Shown: piece by piece, positions 9,332 to 18,373 of the stretch
Position numbering within the stretch: the first letter of the stretch is position 1
How the letters are laid out: every line of letters begins with the position of its first letter
The notes under the pieces: model-generated
Database searches by the model: none
The model's input: only the letters and a program-made list of their open reading frames with translations
What the model was told of the DNA's origin: nothing
NCBI RefSeq assembly: GCF_001429295.1
Contig: NZ_LMJL01000008.1
Span: forward strand, 698,017 to 762,016
Direction of reading: 5' to 3'
DNA length: 64,000 bases
Source of the DNA: Flavobacterium sp. Root935
GTDB taxonomy: Bacteria > Bacteroidota > Bacteroidia > Flavobacteriales > Flavobacteriaceae
Translations under genes and position numbers: made by a program

Positions 9332-10258
9332 CTACTGAATCTTAGAAGCCAGTAAATAAATAACCGCCATTCTAATCGCAACACCATTTTCTACCTGATT
9401 TAAGATAACAGAATGATCAGAATCTGCAACTTCAGATGTAATCTCCACTCCTCTGTTAATTGGTCCTGGGTGCATGATTACGATTTCTTTTCCAAGAGAA
9501 TCCAAAAGCGGTTTATCAACTCCATACTGTTGCGCGTATTCGCGTGTTGATGGAAAGAAATTTACATCCATACGTTCATTTTGTACACGAAGCATGTTGG
9601 CAACATCGCACCATTCTAATGCTTTTCTTAAATTTGGTTCAACTGTAACACCAAGAGATTCAATATATCTCGGAATCAGCGTTTTTGGTCCGCATACTTT
9701 TACTTCTGCGCCCTGCATTTGCAAAGCGTAAATGTTTGATAAGGCAACTCTTGAATGCAGGATATCTCCAACGATAACTACTTTTTTTCCGGCAACATCA
9801 CCCAGCTTTTCTCTAATAGAATAACTGTCTAATAAAGCCTGCGTTGGATGTTCGTGCGCACCGTCTCCAGCGTTTACAATACTGGCTTTGACATTTTTAG
9901 ATAAAAAATAAGCCGCTCCGGGATTGGAGTGGCGCATTACAACCATGTCAACTTTCATCGAAAGGATATTATTTACAGTATCAATCAGAGTTTCTCCTTT
10001 TTTAACCGATGACTGAGCTGCAGAAAAACTGATAACATCTGCAGAAAGACGTTTCTGCGCTAATTCAAAGGAAAGTTTGGTTCTGGTACTGTTTTCGAAG
10101 AAAATATTGGCAATGGTAATATCTCGTAATGAAGGAACTTTTTTAATTGGTCGGTTAATGACTTCTTTAAAATGATCTGCCGTTTCAAAAATCAGGTTAA
10201 TATCATTCTCGTTGATATATTTTATTCCTAATAAATGATTTACGCTTAATTCTTTCAT
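9332..10258 (-). CDS. pyrB: Aspartate carbamoyltransferase catalytic subunit
   Basis: The 308-residue protein carries the carbamoyl phosphate motif FFENSTRTKLSFE at residues ~53-65 and HPTQALLDSYSIRE, with PGPINRGVEI near the C-terminus. It makes carbamoyl aspartate in de novo pyrimidine synthesis, in the cytoplasm. pyrR lies 105 bp upstream on the same strand and is probably co-transcribed, but the gap is full of GATTAAAC-type repeats. No pyrI regulatory subunit is adjacent. Confidence 0.96.
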   Translation of the reverse strand: MKELSVNHLLGIKYINENDINLIFETADHFKEVINRPIKKVPSLRDITIANIFFENSTRTKLSFELAQKRLSADVISFSAAQSSVKKGETLIDTVNNILSMKVDMVVMRHSNPGAAYFLSKNVKASIVNAGDGAHEHPTQALLDSYSIREKLGDVAGKKVVIVGDILHSRVALSNIYALQMQGAEVKVCGPKTLIPRYIESLGVTVEPNLRKALEWCDVANMLRVQNERMDVNFFPSTREYAQQYGVDKPLLDSLGKEIVIMHPGPINRGVEITSEVADSDHSVILNQVENGVAIRMAVIYLLASKIQ

Positions 10259-10269
10259 TTTTATTGTTT

Positions 10270-10363
10270 ATTTGTTTATTCTTTGAATTGTTTAATCGTT
10301 TTTTTTCAAATCGTTTAATCGGTCTTTCTGCCGATTAAACAATTAACCGGTTAACCGATTAAA
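10270..10363. repeat. GTTTAATCG / CGATTAAC repeat tract between pyrR and pyrB
   Basis: Repeated GTTTAATCG words on the left and GATTAAACAATTAACCGG words on the right are complementary and can form a long hairpin filling the whole gap. Related words occur at 43838-43868 and 55196-55315. Confidence 0.65.
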
Positions 10364-10903
10364 CTAATTCGTTACTAAGTGAACAACATCTTCACCATCA
10401 TTTTCTTTCCAGCTCACTTTTACTTTTTCGCCATTAATAGCATCTACCTGACGGCCTCTATAATCGGGTTGAATTGGTAAATTACGGCTGAAGCGTCTGT
10501 CTATTAAAACTAATAATTCAATTTCTGATGGTCTTCCAAAAGATTGAATCGCGGTTAATGCAGAACGAATGCTTCTTCCCGTAAACAATACATCATCAAT
10601 AAAAATGACTTTTTTGTCTTCGACTATAAAATTGATTTGCGTTTTATTGGCTTCAAGTGGTTTATCAGTACGACGGAAATCATCTCTAAAAAAAGTGATG
10701 TCTAGATATCCCAAAGAAATTTCAGGAACCTTGTATTCGTCTTCTAATATTTGTTTTAAACGTTCAGCTAAAAAAACACCTCTTGGCTGAATTCCCACTA
10801 AAATAGTATCGGAGAAATCAAGATGTTTTTCGATTAACTGACAAGCCAAACGATGGAGTATGATAGTAACTTCTTTTGAATTAAGTAATACTTTTTGGCT
10901 CAT
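10364..10903 (-). CDS. pyrR: PyrR: pyr regulator / uracil phosphoribosyltransferase
   Basis: The 179-residue protein has the PRPP-binding motif of type I phosphoribosyltransferases, VIFIDDVLFTGRSIRSAL, plus the PyrR features IQPRGVFLAERL and LVLIDRRFSRNLPIQPDYRG. Characterised PyrR proteins bind pyr mRNA to cause attenuation and also make UMP from uracil. A -7 box 24 bp upstream leaves a very short leader, so no anti-antiterminator is seen before pyrR itself. In this organism the enzyme role may dominate; that is inference. Confidence 0.93.
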   Translation of the reverse strand: MSQKVLLNSKEVTIILHRLACQLIEKHLDFSDTILVGIQPRGVFLAERLKQILEDEYKVPEISLGYLDITFFRDDFRRTDKPLEANKTQINFIVEDKKVIFIDDVLFTGRSIRSALTAIQSFGRPSEIELLVLIDRRFSRNLPIQPDYRGRQVDAINGEKVKVSWKENDGEDVVHLVTN

Positions 10904-10926
10904 AAGTAATTGTAATGTTTGGTTTG

Positions 10927-10934
10927 CAAATATA
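10927..10934 (-). promoter_or_regulatory. Candidate -7 box for pyrR
   Basis: TATATTTG on the minus strand matches the Bacteroidota TAnnTTTG word exactly, 24 bp before the start codon. No good -33 TTG was found at the usual distance. Confidence 0.5.
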
Positions 10935-11123
10935 CGGAATCTGATTTTATTTGTTGGGGAAATCTAAAGACAAATATTATTTTTTGAAATTACGTTTGTC
11001 AAAACTTTCAATAATTGAATCTAATACTTCTTTTATTTTTTAGCTATATTAAAATCCACTCCTATAATACTAATCGAGCCGATGACGCTTTTTTTGAAAA
11101 ATTAAGATTTCCATGATTTTTCT

Positions 11124-11131
11124 TATATTTG
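11124..11131 (+). promoter_or_regulatory. Candidate -7 box for the DHFR-family gene
   Basis: TATATTTG is an exact TAnnTTTG match 25 bp before the ATG at 11156. It overlaps the ATG at 11129, which argues against that earlier start. Confidence 0.5.
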
Positions 11132-11155
11132 ATAAACACTGAAATATTAAACATC

Positions 11156-11749
11156 ATGAGAAAAATAATCGTCATATCAATGATTACAATCGATGGCGTA
11201 ATGCAGGCACCGGGCGCACCTGAAGAAGACACATCAGGAGGTTTTGAATACGGAGGCTGGGTTGCTCCATTTGGTGATGAAGAATACGGAAAAGTTACGC
11301 AGAAACAAATGGCTCCTACGGACATTCTCTTGGGCAGAAAAACATTTGATATTTTCGAGGATTATTGGCCAAAACACGCAGAAGGCTGGCCGGGAATTAA
11401 CGAAGTTACCAAATACGTTTTATCTTCTACCAGAAAAAACTCTGATTGGGAAAACTCAGAATTCTTTTCAACTATTGATGACATTAAGAAACTTAAAAAT
11501 AGTGAAGGTGATGATATTAAAGTTTGGGGAAGCGCAACACTAGTACAGCTTTTGCTTCAACATGATTTAGTTGATGAATTGGCTCTAAAAATTCATCCCA
11601 TAATTTTAGGCAAAGGAAAAAAATTATTTAATGAAAGTTCAACTCCGGCAGGATTTAAATTAGTCGAAAGTACAGTTACGCCAAGTGGGGTAATTGCTGT
11701 AAGCTATAAGCGAGCTGGCGAAGTTAAAACAGGAACTATTGGAGAATAA
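11156..11749 (+). CDS. Dihydrofolate reductase family protein (RibD C-terminal-like)
   Basis: The start at 11156 (197 residues) gives the conserved N-terminus MRKIIVISMITIDGVMQAPG; an ATG nine codons upstream lies in the promoter. Further motifs are DILLGRKTFDIFEDYWP, VWGSATLVQLLLQHDLVDEL and IHPIILGKGKKLF, typical of the RibD_C/YyaP-like branch of the DHFR fold. Members are presumed NADPH-dependent reductases, usually of unknown substrate, so this is not a confirmed folate enzyme. Cytoplasmic and apparently monocistronic. Confidence 0.85.
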   Translation: MRKIIVISMITIDGVMQAPGAPEEDTSGGFEYGGWVAPFGDEEYGKVTQKQMAPTDILLGRKTFDIFEDYWPKHAEGWPGINEVTKYVLSSTRKNSDWENSEFFSTIDDIKKLKNSEGDDIKVWGSATLVQLLLQHDLVDELALKIHPIILGKGKKLFNESSTPAGFKLVESTVTPSGVIAVSYKRAGEVKTGTIGE

Positions 11750-11841
11750 AAGATATTGATAATCTTAGCTCTAAAGAAAAACAAATACAATCTTTTTTGG
11801 AAAGAATACCAATTATTGGTGTTTTTGATAAAATTGTAGTT

Positions 11842-12095
11842 ATGCCAAAGAATACATCAATACTATTAGGGGATTATTTTGATAACTTTATAAGTTCACA
11901 AATTAAAACTGGACGATTCTCATCTGCCAGCGAAGTTGTTCGTGCAGCATTGAGAATGTTTGAAGAAGAAGAAACAAAAAAACTGACTTAATTAAGGAAT
12001 TAAAAAAAGGAGAGAAATCTGATTTTGTAAAAGATTTTGATCGTCTTTCTTTTTTAAACAATCTCGATAAAAAATATTCAGATAATGAATTTTAA
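11842..12095 (+). pseudogene. parD-like antitoxin, frameshifted in an A7 tract
   Basis: From the ATG at 11842, 49 residues read as a ribbon-helix-helix ParD antitoxin (MPKNTSILLGDYFDNFIS, GRFSSASEVVRAALRMFEEE) and then stop after KKLT at 11991. Adding one A to the A7 run near 11975-11981 restores a frame ending LIKELKKGEKSDFVKDF...NNLDKKYSDNEF, a typical ParD tail, with a stop at 12093-12095. This restored stop overlaps the parE start, as in intact pairs. It is therefore a one-base deletion in a homopolymer: a real mutation, slippage or a sequencing error. The DNA-binding half is intact, the toxin-binding half is lost. Confidence 0.8.
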
Positions 12096-12286
12096 GATTA
12101 GTAACGAAACATCTTATGATTTAGAAAAATTCTGGAAATGATGTAAATCATATTAGAAAAGTTTATTTTAGAAGTAAAGTAAAATCACATTTAATATTCT
12201 ATAAGATCAACATAAAAGAAAACCAGTTATAAATCATTCGAATTTTACATCAAATGATGAATATCGAGAGGCATTTAAGGAAATAA
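12085..12286 (+). pseudogene. parE-like toxin remnant with internal deletion
   Basis: The ATG at 12085 opens a RelE/ParE-like N-terminus (MNFKISNETSYDLEKFW) that stops at 12141. In a different frame from 12131 the ParE C-terminal half is readable: GNDVNHIRKVYFRSKVKSHL, IFYKINIKENQ, a stop, then IIRILHQMMNIERHLRK with a stop at 12284-12286. The central ~35-40 residues expected of a ~97-residue ParE are missing. Internal deletion, frameshift and nonsense codon make this a dead toxin. It follows the frameshifted antitoxin directly, so the pair is a decayed parDE module. Confidence 0.8.
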
Positions 12287-12382
12287 TCTGAATCCAAATC
12301 CTAAAACTTTTTCCAAAAATTGTATAAAACATTTTCCTGAATGTTGAAGTAATTTTATTTATGAATTTAAAAACTCAACATC

Positions 12383-12556
12383 ATGCAAAATAAAATACTA
12401 AGATTGTTAATGGTATTCGTTATACTATTTTCATTTACAAGCTGCGAACTAGTAGGAGACATTTTTAAAGCCGGAATGGGATTCGGGATATTTATCGTAA
12501 TTTTTATTGTTGCGATTATAATCTGGATTTTCGCAAAAATGTTCGGACGTAAATAG
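12383..12556 (+). CDS. Small membrane lipoprotein, 57 residues
   Basis: MQNKILRLLMVFVILFSFTSC forms a lipoprotein signal with the lipobox FTSC at residues 18-21. A short linker with two acidic residues (ELVGDIFKAG) leads to a single membrane helix of I, V and F residues and a basic end, FAKMFGRK. Similar tiny proteins are common in Flavobacteria and are sometimes labelled phosphatidate cytidylyltransferase, which this is far too short to be. Function unknown. A strong terminator follows at once. Confidence 0.7.
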   Translation: MQNKILRLLMVFVILFSFTSCELVGDIFKAGMGFGIFIVIFIVAIIIWIFAKMFGRK

Positions 12557-12572
12557 ACACAAATAAAAAATT

Positions 12573-12620
12573 AAAAAATCCCAAATTCCAAATTAAAAGC
12601 TTGGAGTTTGGGATTTTTTT
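12573..12620 (+). terminator. Intrinsic terminator after the small lipoprotein gene
   Basis: AAAAAATCCCAAATTCCAA pairs with TTGGAGTTTGGGATTTTTTT, a long stem ending in a run of seven T. A related AAATTCCAA/TTGGAATTT element follows the MFS gene at 36167-36212. Confidence 0.85.
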
Positions 12621-12635
12621 ATGAGTGTAGAATAA

Positions 12636-12695
12636 AGTCAATCTTTGCGGAGCTTCTCGTGAAGATTTCTCCCTTCGGTCGAAATGACAAAAATG
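12636..12695. repeat. Interspersed non-coding repeat (CTTCGGTCGAAATGACA type)
   Basis: A GC-richer island with GCTTCTCGTGAAG and CCCTTCGGTCGAAATGACA, of a kind I associate with intergenic repeats in Flavobacteria. A related CTTCGACTTCACTCAGGATAACA stretch lies at 51632-51654. No gene. Confidence 0.5.
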
Positions 12696-12782
12696 GGCAA
12701 ATTAACTTTGTAATTTATCTTTTATCAAAGCTCCCAAAGTCAAAAATTGGAATTTGGGATTTTCATGATTGGAATTTAAAAA

Positions 12783-14478
<1,696 letters not shown>

Positions 14479-14487
14479 TTTTATTTT

Positions 14488-14605
14488 AACCATATAAGTA
14501 ATATAAGTTCATTTAAAACTAAACTTAAAATTTAAATGCACTTAAGATTGCAATTTAAAACTTCATCAAACCAAACTTATAATCCCTTATATGAACTTAT
14601 ATGGT
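14488..14605. repeat. Long imperfect inverted repeat between tlpA-like and ABC-F genes
   Basis: The outer arms AACCATATAAGT and ACTTATATGGTT are perfect complements 118 bp apart, and inner words (ATAAGTTCAT, AAACTAAAC) continue the symmetry with interruptions. It lies past the 3' end of the thioredoxin gene, so it could terminate transcription, but its size suggests an interspersed repeat. Confidence 0.6.
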
Positions 14606-14614
14606 TTAAAAAAT

Positions 14615-15388
14615 TTACAATTTACTTTCTTTAGCTAAAGCCACTTCTAAACTTTCAAAATTCGGAAGGACTTTAGAAATTAAACCTTCTTTATTAAGAA
14701 TAAAATGTGTTGGAAATGAATTCAACTGCAAAGATTCATTCATATATTCTTTCATATCTGGAATTACCGAATATGACAATGGTTTTCTAGCCAAAAATGT
14801 TTTTAATTGTTCTGGTGAATCTTCCGCTAAACTCATAAAAACAATATCTTTTCGATCTTTATATTCTTCAACCAATTTATTGACTTGCGGAAATTCTTTT
14901 ATACAAGGTGTACAATGAATGTACCAGCATTTTATCACGATAATTTTTCCTTTCATGGATTCGTTGGTCACCAAATTTCCATTTAAATCCTTAAAAGAGA
15001 ATTTTGGAAAAGCTGTTCCTTCCATTTTGTAGTTTTTGTAAGCGTCAAAACCAATTTGGTTAATTGTTGCTTTGATGCTTGTATCTGTCTTTGCCAGAAT
15101 TTTGAACAACTTATAATAGTATGTAGAGTTATCTGATTTTAACCGAATTGGGATAAAATTTTCATTTGCTAATTGATCCAAAAAAGCCTCTTTTGAAATT
15201 TCTTTAGAAGAAGAATCAAGAGCTGTAAAATCTCGCGAAAGCATTATTTTTTTATTCTGATAAACCGACCATTCCGTATAATTTTTCTGAATTTGAATGG
15301 GATCAACTTCAGGATTTCCGAATTTATTTTGGGCCGAACAGAAATTAAGAATTAAAAGAAAAGTATTTATGTAAATGAATTTATGCAT
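14615..15388 (-). CDS. Secreted TlpA/AhpC-TSA-like thioredoxin protein
   Basis: The 257-residue protein has a signal peptide ending FCSAQ before NKFG. The C-terminal ~140 residues form a TlpA-like thioredoxin domain: FSFKDLNGNLVT, KGKIIVIKCWYIHCTPCIKE with the CTPC redox pair, VFMSLAED and the cis-Pro loop LNSFPTHFILNKEG. The N-terminal ~115 residues are family-specific. Such proteins act as periplasmic thiol-disulfide reductases. It is transcribed away from the Lgt-like/radical SAM cassette across a 219-bp gap, and that cassette encodes small membrane proteins with a conserved Cys. A functional link is only a suggestion. Confidence 0.88.
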   Translation of the reverse strand: MHKFIYINTFLLILNFCSAQNKFGNPEVDPIQIQKNYTEWSVYQNKKIMLSRDFTALDSSSKEISKEAFLDQLANENFIPIRLKSDNSTYYYKLFKILAKTDTSIKATINQIGFDAYKNYKMEGTAFPKFSFKDLNGNLVTNESMKGKIIVIKCWYIHCTPCIKEFPQVNKLVEEYKDRKDIVFMSLAEDSPEQLKTFLARKPLSYSVIPDMKEYMNESLQLNSFPTHFILNKEGLISKVLPNFESLEVALAKESKL

Positions 15389-15607
15389 GAGTTTTAATCA
15401 GATATAATGAGTTTCAAAAGTACTTAAAAATCTATGGAGTTTTTTAGAACAAAACTTTTACTTTTTTACAACTACAAATGACAGCTTGGCTAATTTTGAC
15501 AATTTCACTGTGTAAAAAATAAAATTAAACAGATTGTCATTCTTTTTTGAAAGTTTATTTAAATGTTAATGCGATTTCCTTATATTCGCAAAAAATTCTG
15601 ACTAAAA

Positions 15608-16363
15608 ATGACGTTTCCTTTTCAATTTGAAATTTTTGAAAAAACTTTTTACTGGCATTTTATATTTGAAACGTTAGCTTTTTTTGTTGGAATAAGAATC
15701 TATTATTTTTTAAAAAAGAGAACTCAAGATTCAATATCAGACACCAATCGTTTAGTTATTATGATCGGAGCAATGATTGGAGCGTTGATCGGATCGCGAT
15801 TTATTGCTTTATTAGAAAATCCATCTCAAATAACCCATCAAACTTTTTTAACCTTATATCAAAATAAAACGGTTGCAGGCGGGTTTCTAGGAGGATTATT
15901 TGGTGTCGAGCTTATAAAAAAAGCGATTGGAGAAAAATCTTCGTCGGGAGATTTATACGTAATTCCAATAATAACTGCTTTGTTTATTGGACGTATTGGA
16001 TGTTTTTCTATGGGAATGGCAGAACCTACTTACGGCATAGAAACGAACTTTTTTACAGGAATTAATTTAGGTGACGGTTTAAAAAGACATCCTATTGCAT
16101 TATATGAAATGTTTTTCATGATTCTGCTTTTCATCTTTTTTCAAAGTATAAAAAATAAAGCTCTGCTGAATGGTGACCGTTTTAAAATCTTTATGATTTT
16201 ATATTTTCTGTTTCGTTTTTTAATTGAATTTTTAAAACCATACGAGCCTTTGCTACTTAATTTGAGCAGTATACAATGGAGCTCTATCTTAATTTTTGTT
16301 TACTATTGGAAATTTCTTTACAGGGAATTTCCTTTAGCTATAAATAAAAAACGTACTTTATAA
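15608..16363 (+). CDS. Lgt-like (prolipoprotein diacylglyceryl transferase family) membrane protein, non-canonical
   Basis: The 251-residue protein has about seven membrane helices. It aligns by eye with Lgt: IGSRFIAL, then AGGFLGGLFG where Lgt has HGG, then GRIGCFSMGM (Lgt: GRLGNFINGE), RHPIALYEMFF (Lgt: RHPSQLYEALL) and FRFLIEFLKP (Lgt: R-x-hydrophobic-EF). The GRIG and RF-IEF arginines are kept, but the catalytic His of HGG is absent and the Asn after GRIG is Cys. Normal Lgt transfers diacylglycerol from phosphatidylglycerol to lipoprotein Cys. This protein may still bind that phospholipid while doing something else. The radical SAM gene starts 15 bp downstream. Confidence 0.85.
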   Translation: MTFPFQFEIFEKTFYWHFIFETLAFFVGIRIYYFLKKRTQDSISDTNRLVIMIGAMIGALIGSRFIALLENPSQITHQTFLTLYQNKTVAGGFLGGLFGVELIKKAIGEKSSSGDLYVIPIITALFIGRIGCFSMGMAEPTYGIETNFFTGINLGDGLKRHPIALYEMFFMILLFIFFQSIKNKALLNGDRFKIFMILYFLFRFLIEFLKPYEPLLLNLSSIQWSSILIFVYYWKFLYREFPLAINKKRTL

Positions 16364-16378
16364 CATAAAAATATTTTA

Positions 16379-17767
16379 ATGAAAACTCGCGACTATATAT
16401 TTTACGATTACACCAAGAGTCTATGTCATAAATGTCTGGCACTTGTAGATACAAAAATTGTATTTCAGGACGATAAAGTTTGGATGCTCAAACATTGTAA
16501 AACACATGGTGAATCAAAGTCGATGATTGCGGATGATGTAAATTATTATAAACAATTACGTAATTACAACAAGCAGTCTGAAATGCCCTTAAAATTCAAT
16601 ACAAAAGTGCATTACGGATGCCCTTACGACTGCGGATTATGTACAGATCATGAACAGCATTCTTGTCTGACAATTGTAGAAGTTACAGACCGATGTAATT
16701 TAGCATGTCCTACTTGCTATGCAAACTCAGCTCCAAACTATGGAAGACACCGGACTTTAGAAGAAATAGAAAAAATGTTTGATGCTGTTGTGGCTAATGA
16801 AGGAGAACCCGATGTTGTTCAGATTTCTGGAGGAGAACCAACAGTACATCCAGAATTTTTTAAAATTTTAGATATAGCCAAAAGCAAACCAATCAAGCAT
16901 TTAATGCTTAATACAAATGGTATTCGAATTGCAAAAGACATCAAATTTGTAGAAACATTGGCTACGTATATGCCTGACTTTGAAATTTATTTGCAGTTTG
17001 ACAGTTTTAAACCAGAAGTATTAGAAAAATTACGAGGCGAAGACCTAACAGAAGTACGCAAAAAAGCAATAGAAAATTTAAATCAGTTTAATATCTCAAC
17101 CACACTAGTAATCACACTGCAAAAAGGAGAAAATGACGATGAGATTGGAAAAATAATTGAGTATGCATTACAACAGAAATGTGTTCGTGGTGTCACTTTT
17201 CAACCTACACAGGTTGCAGGCAGAAATGACAACTATGATGATATTTCGGGAAGAATAACCTTGACAGAAGTACGAAGAAAAATTTACGAGCAATATCCAC
17301 TTTTTACACCTCAGGATCTCATTCCTGTTCCTTGTAATCCAGACGCTTTGTGTATGGCATATGCTCTTAAAATAGATGGCGAAGTTTTTCCAATGACTCA
17401 TTTAATAAACCCAGAAGATTTGTTAAACAACTCAAAAAATACAATTGTTTTTGAGCATGATGAAAAACTAAAAACACATATGCTTAACTTATTTAGTACT
17501 GGTATTTCTGTGGATTGTGCAGAAGGAGAATTTAATGAATTGATGTGCTGTCTGCCAAGAGTTCAGTCAGATACCTTGAATTATAGTAATTTATTTCGAA
17601 TTTTAATTATGAATTTTATGGATGCCCATGATTTTGATGTAAGAGCTGTAAAAAAATCATGTGTTCACATTGTAAGCGATAAAATGAAAATTATTCCATT
17701 CGAAACCATGAATTTATTTTACAGGGATAATAAAATTGAAAAAATCCGACAAGAATTAACTGTCTAG
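16379..17767 (+). CDS. Radical SAM protein with extra N-terminal Cys-rich region (Tes-like)
   Basis: The 462-residue protein has the radical SAM motif CNLACPTC (Cys106, 110, 113) followed by SGGEPTVHPEF. Before it is a Cys-rich extension: CHKC at 16-19, KHC at 38-40, CPYDCGLC at 81-88 and Cys96. More Cys follow late (VPCNPDALC, VDCAEGEFNELMCC, SCVHI), enough for auxiliary clusters. To my knowledge, CHKC and CPYDCGLC before a radical SAM core mark the family of archaeal tetraether lipid synthase (Tes, MJ0619/MA_1486), which joins lipid alkyl chains by C-C bonds. The Lgt-like gene just upstream also points to a lipid substrate. The precise reaction is unknown; a peptide substrate is possible. 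Confidence 0.85.
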   Translation: MKTRDYIFYDYTKSLCHKCLALVDTKIVFQDDKVWMLKHCKTHGESKSMIADDVNYYKQLRNYNKQSEMPLKFNTKVHYGCPYDCGLCTDHEQHSCLTIVEVTDRCNLACPTCYANSAPNYGRHRTLEEIEKMFDAVVANEGEPDVVQISGGEPTVHPEFFKILDIAKSKPIKHLMLNTNGIRIAKDIKFVETLATYMPDFEIYLQFDSFKPEVLEKLRGEDLTEVRKKAIENLNQFNISTTLVITLQKGENDDEIGKIIEYALQQKCVRGVTFQPTQVAGRNDNYDDISGRITLTEVRRKIYEQYPLFTPQDLIPVPCNPDALCMAYALKIDGEVFPMTHLINPEDLLNNSKNTIVFEHDEKLKTHMLNLFSTGISVDCAEGEFNELMCCLPRVQSDTLNYSNLFRILIMNFMDAHDFDVRAVKKSCVHIVSDKMKIIPFETMNLFYRDNKIEKIRQELTV

Positions 17768-17788
17768 TTGTTTAAATTAGTCTGAAAT

Positions 17789-17962
17789 ATGGAAGCATTA
17801 ATACTTATTGGCGTTATTTTTACAGCAATGTTCTTGATTGGTCTAATTGGTTTAATTTTTAGAAAAGAAGACAAAAAATTTTATTTAACCCTAATGTTAA
17901 TTCCTATTGTCATTACCGTAATTGGATTTGGAACATGTGCATTAATAATAAGCGGTCTGTAA
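17789..17962 (+). CDS. Small two-helix membrane protein with IGFGTCA motif, copy 1
   Basis: The 57-residue ORF starts 21 bp after the radical SAM gene. It has two hydrophobic helices (IGVIFTAMFLIGLIGLIF and LTLMLIPIVITVIGFG) joined by the charged turn RKEDKKF. It ends VIGFGTCALIISGL, with its only Cys at the end of helix 2. It shares the pattern FxIGLxxLIFxx(E/D)DK and the exact heptamer IGFGTCA with the next gene, so the two are paralogues. There is no signal peptide or classical lipobox. Function unknown; a partner or substrate of the preceding enzymes is my inference. Confidence 0.75.
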   Translation: MEALILIGVIFTAMFLIGLIGLIFRKEDKKFYLTLMLIPIVITVIGFGTCALIISGL

Positions 17963-17998
17963 CTTTATAATTTAACTCACCTAGAAAAAGATCTAAAT

Positions 17999-18196
17999 AT
18001 GGGAGATTTTTTAGCTTCAGCAGGATGTCTAGCTGCCTTAGCAAGTGTACTTGCTTTTTTTATCGGATTATTCCGTTTGATATTTATATCAGATGACAAA
18101 AATACATCATTAAAAATAATCTTGTATTCTGTGATTGGTTTTGTAATTGGCTTTGGTACATGTGCTGCAAATTTTTCATTGGGAGGAATGCACTAA
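17999..18196 (+). CDS. Small two-helix membrane protein with IGFGTCA motif, copy 2
   Basis: The 65-residue protein begins MGDFLASAGCLAAL, with helix 1 to LFRLIF, the turn ISDDKNT and helix 2 IILYSVIGFVIGFGTCA, then NFSLGGMH. It keeps the IGFGTCA motif of the gene 36 bp upstream and adds Cys10 near the N-terminus. It is the last gene of the cassette: a strong terminator starts 4 bp after the stop. I do not recognise the family. Confidence 0.78.
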   Translation: MGDFLASAGCLAALASVLAFFIGLFRLIFISDDKNTSLKIILYSVIGFVIGFGTCAANFSLGGMH

Positions 18197-18200
18197 AAAA

Positions 18201-18226
18201 AACCTGGCAATAAAAATTGCCAGGTT
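18201..18226 (+). terminator. Hairpin ending the Lgt-like/radical SAM cassette
   Basis: AACCTGGCAA and TTGCCAGGTT form a perfect 10-bp stem with a TAAAAA loop. There is an A run before it and only two T after, so it would also serve as a terminator read from the minus strand. Confidence 0.75.
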
Positions 18227-18282
18227 CATAATGCGCTAGTTGAGGCAAAAACCAAATAACAAATTACCTCAATTCACAGCAT

Positions 18283-18356
18283 TTAAGAAATAAAAATTAG
18301 GTTAAAAAATAAATAACCAAACTCAATTTTAACCGTCCCAATTTTCTTATTTCTAA
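18283..18356 (-). terminator. AT-rich inverted repeat downstream of chiA
   Basis: TTAGAAATAA and TTATTTCTTAA pair, with an inner pair GGTTAAAA / TTTTTAACC. It starts 18 bp past the chiA stop. It could be a terminator or a 3' stabilising structure; the stem is long but AT-rich. Confidence 0.45.
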
Positions 18357-18373
18357 ATTTTCAATCATTTATA

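Noticed and set aside
11244..11543. 99-codon frame overlapping the DHFR-like gene
   Set aside because: Same strand, other frame of a clearly conserved protein; no recognisable features.
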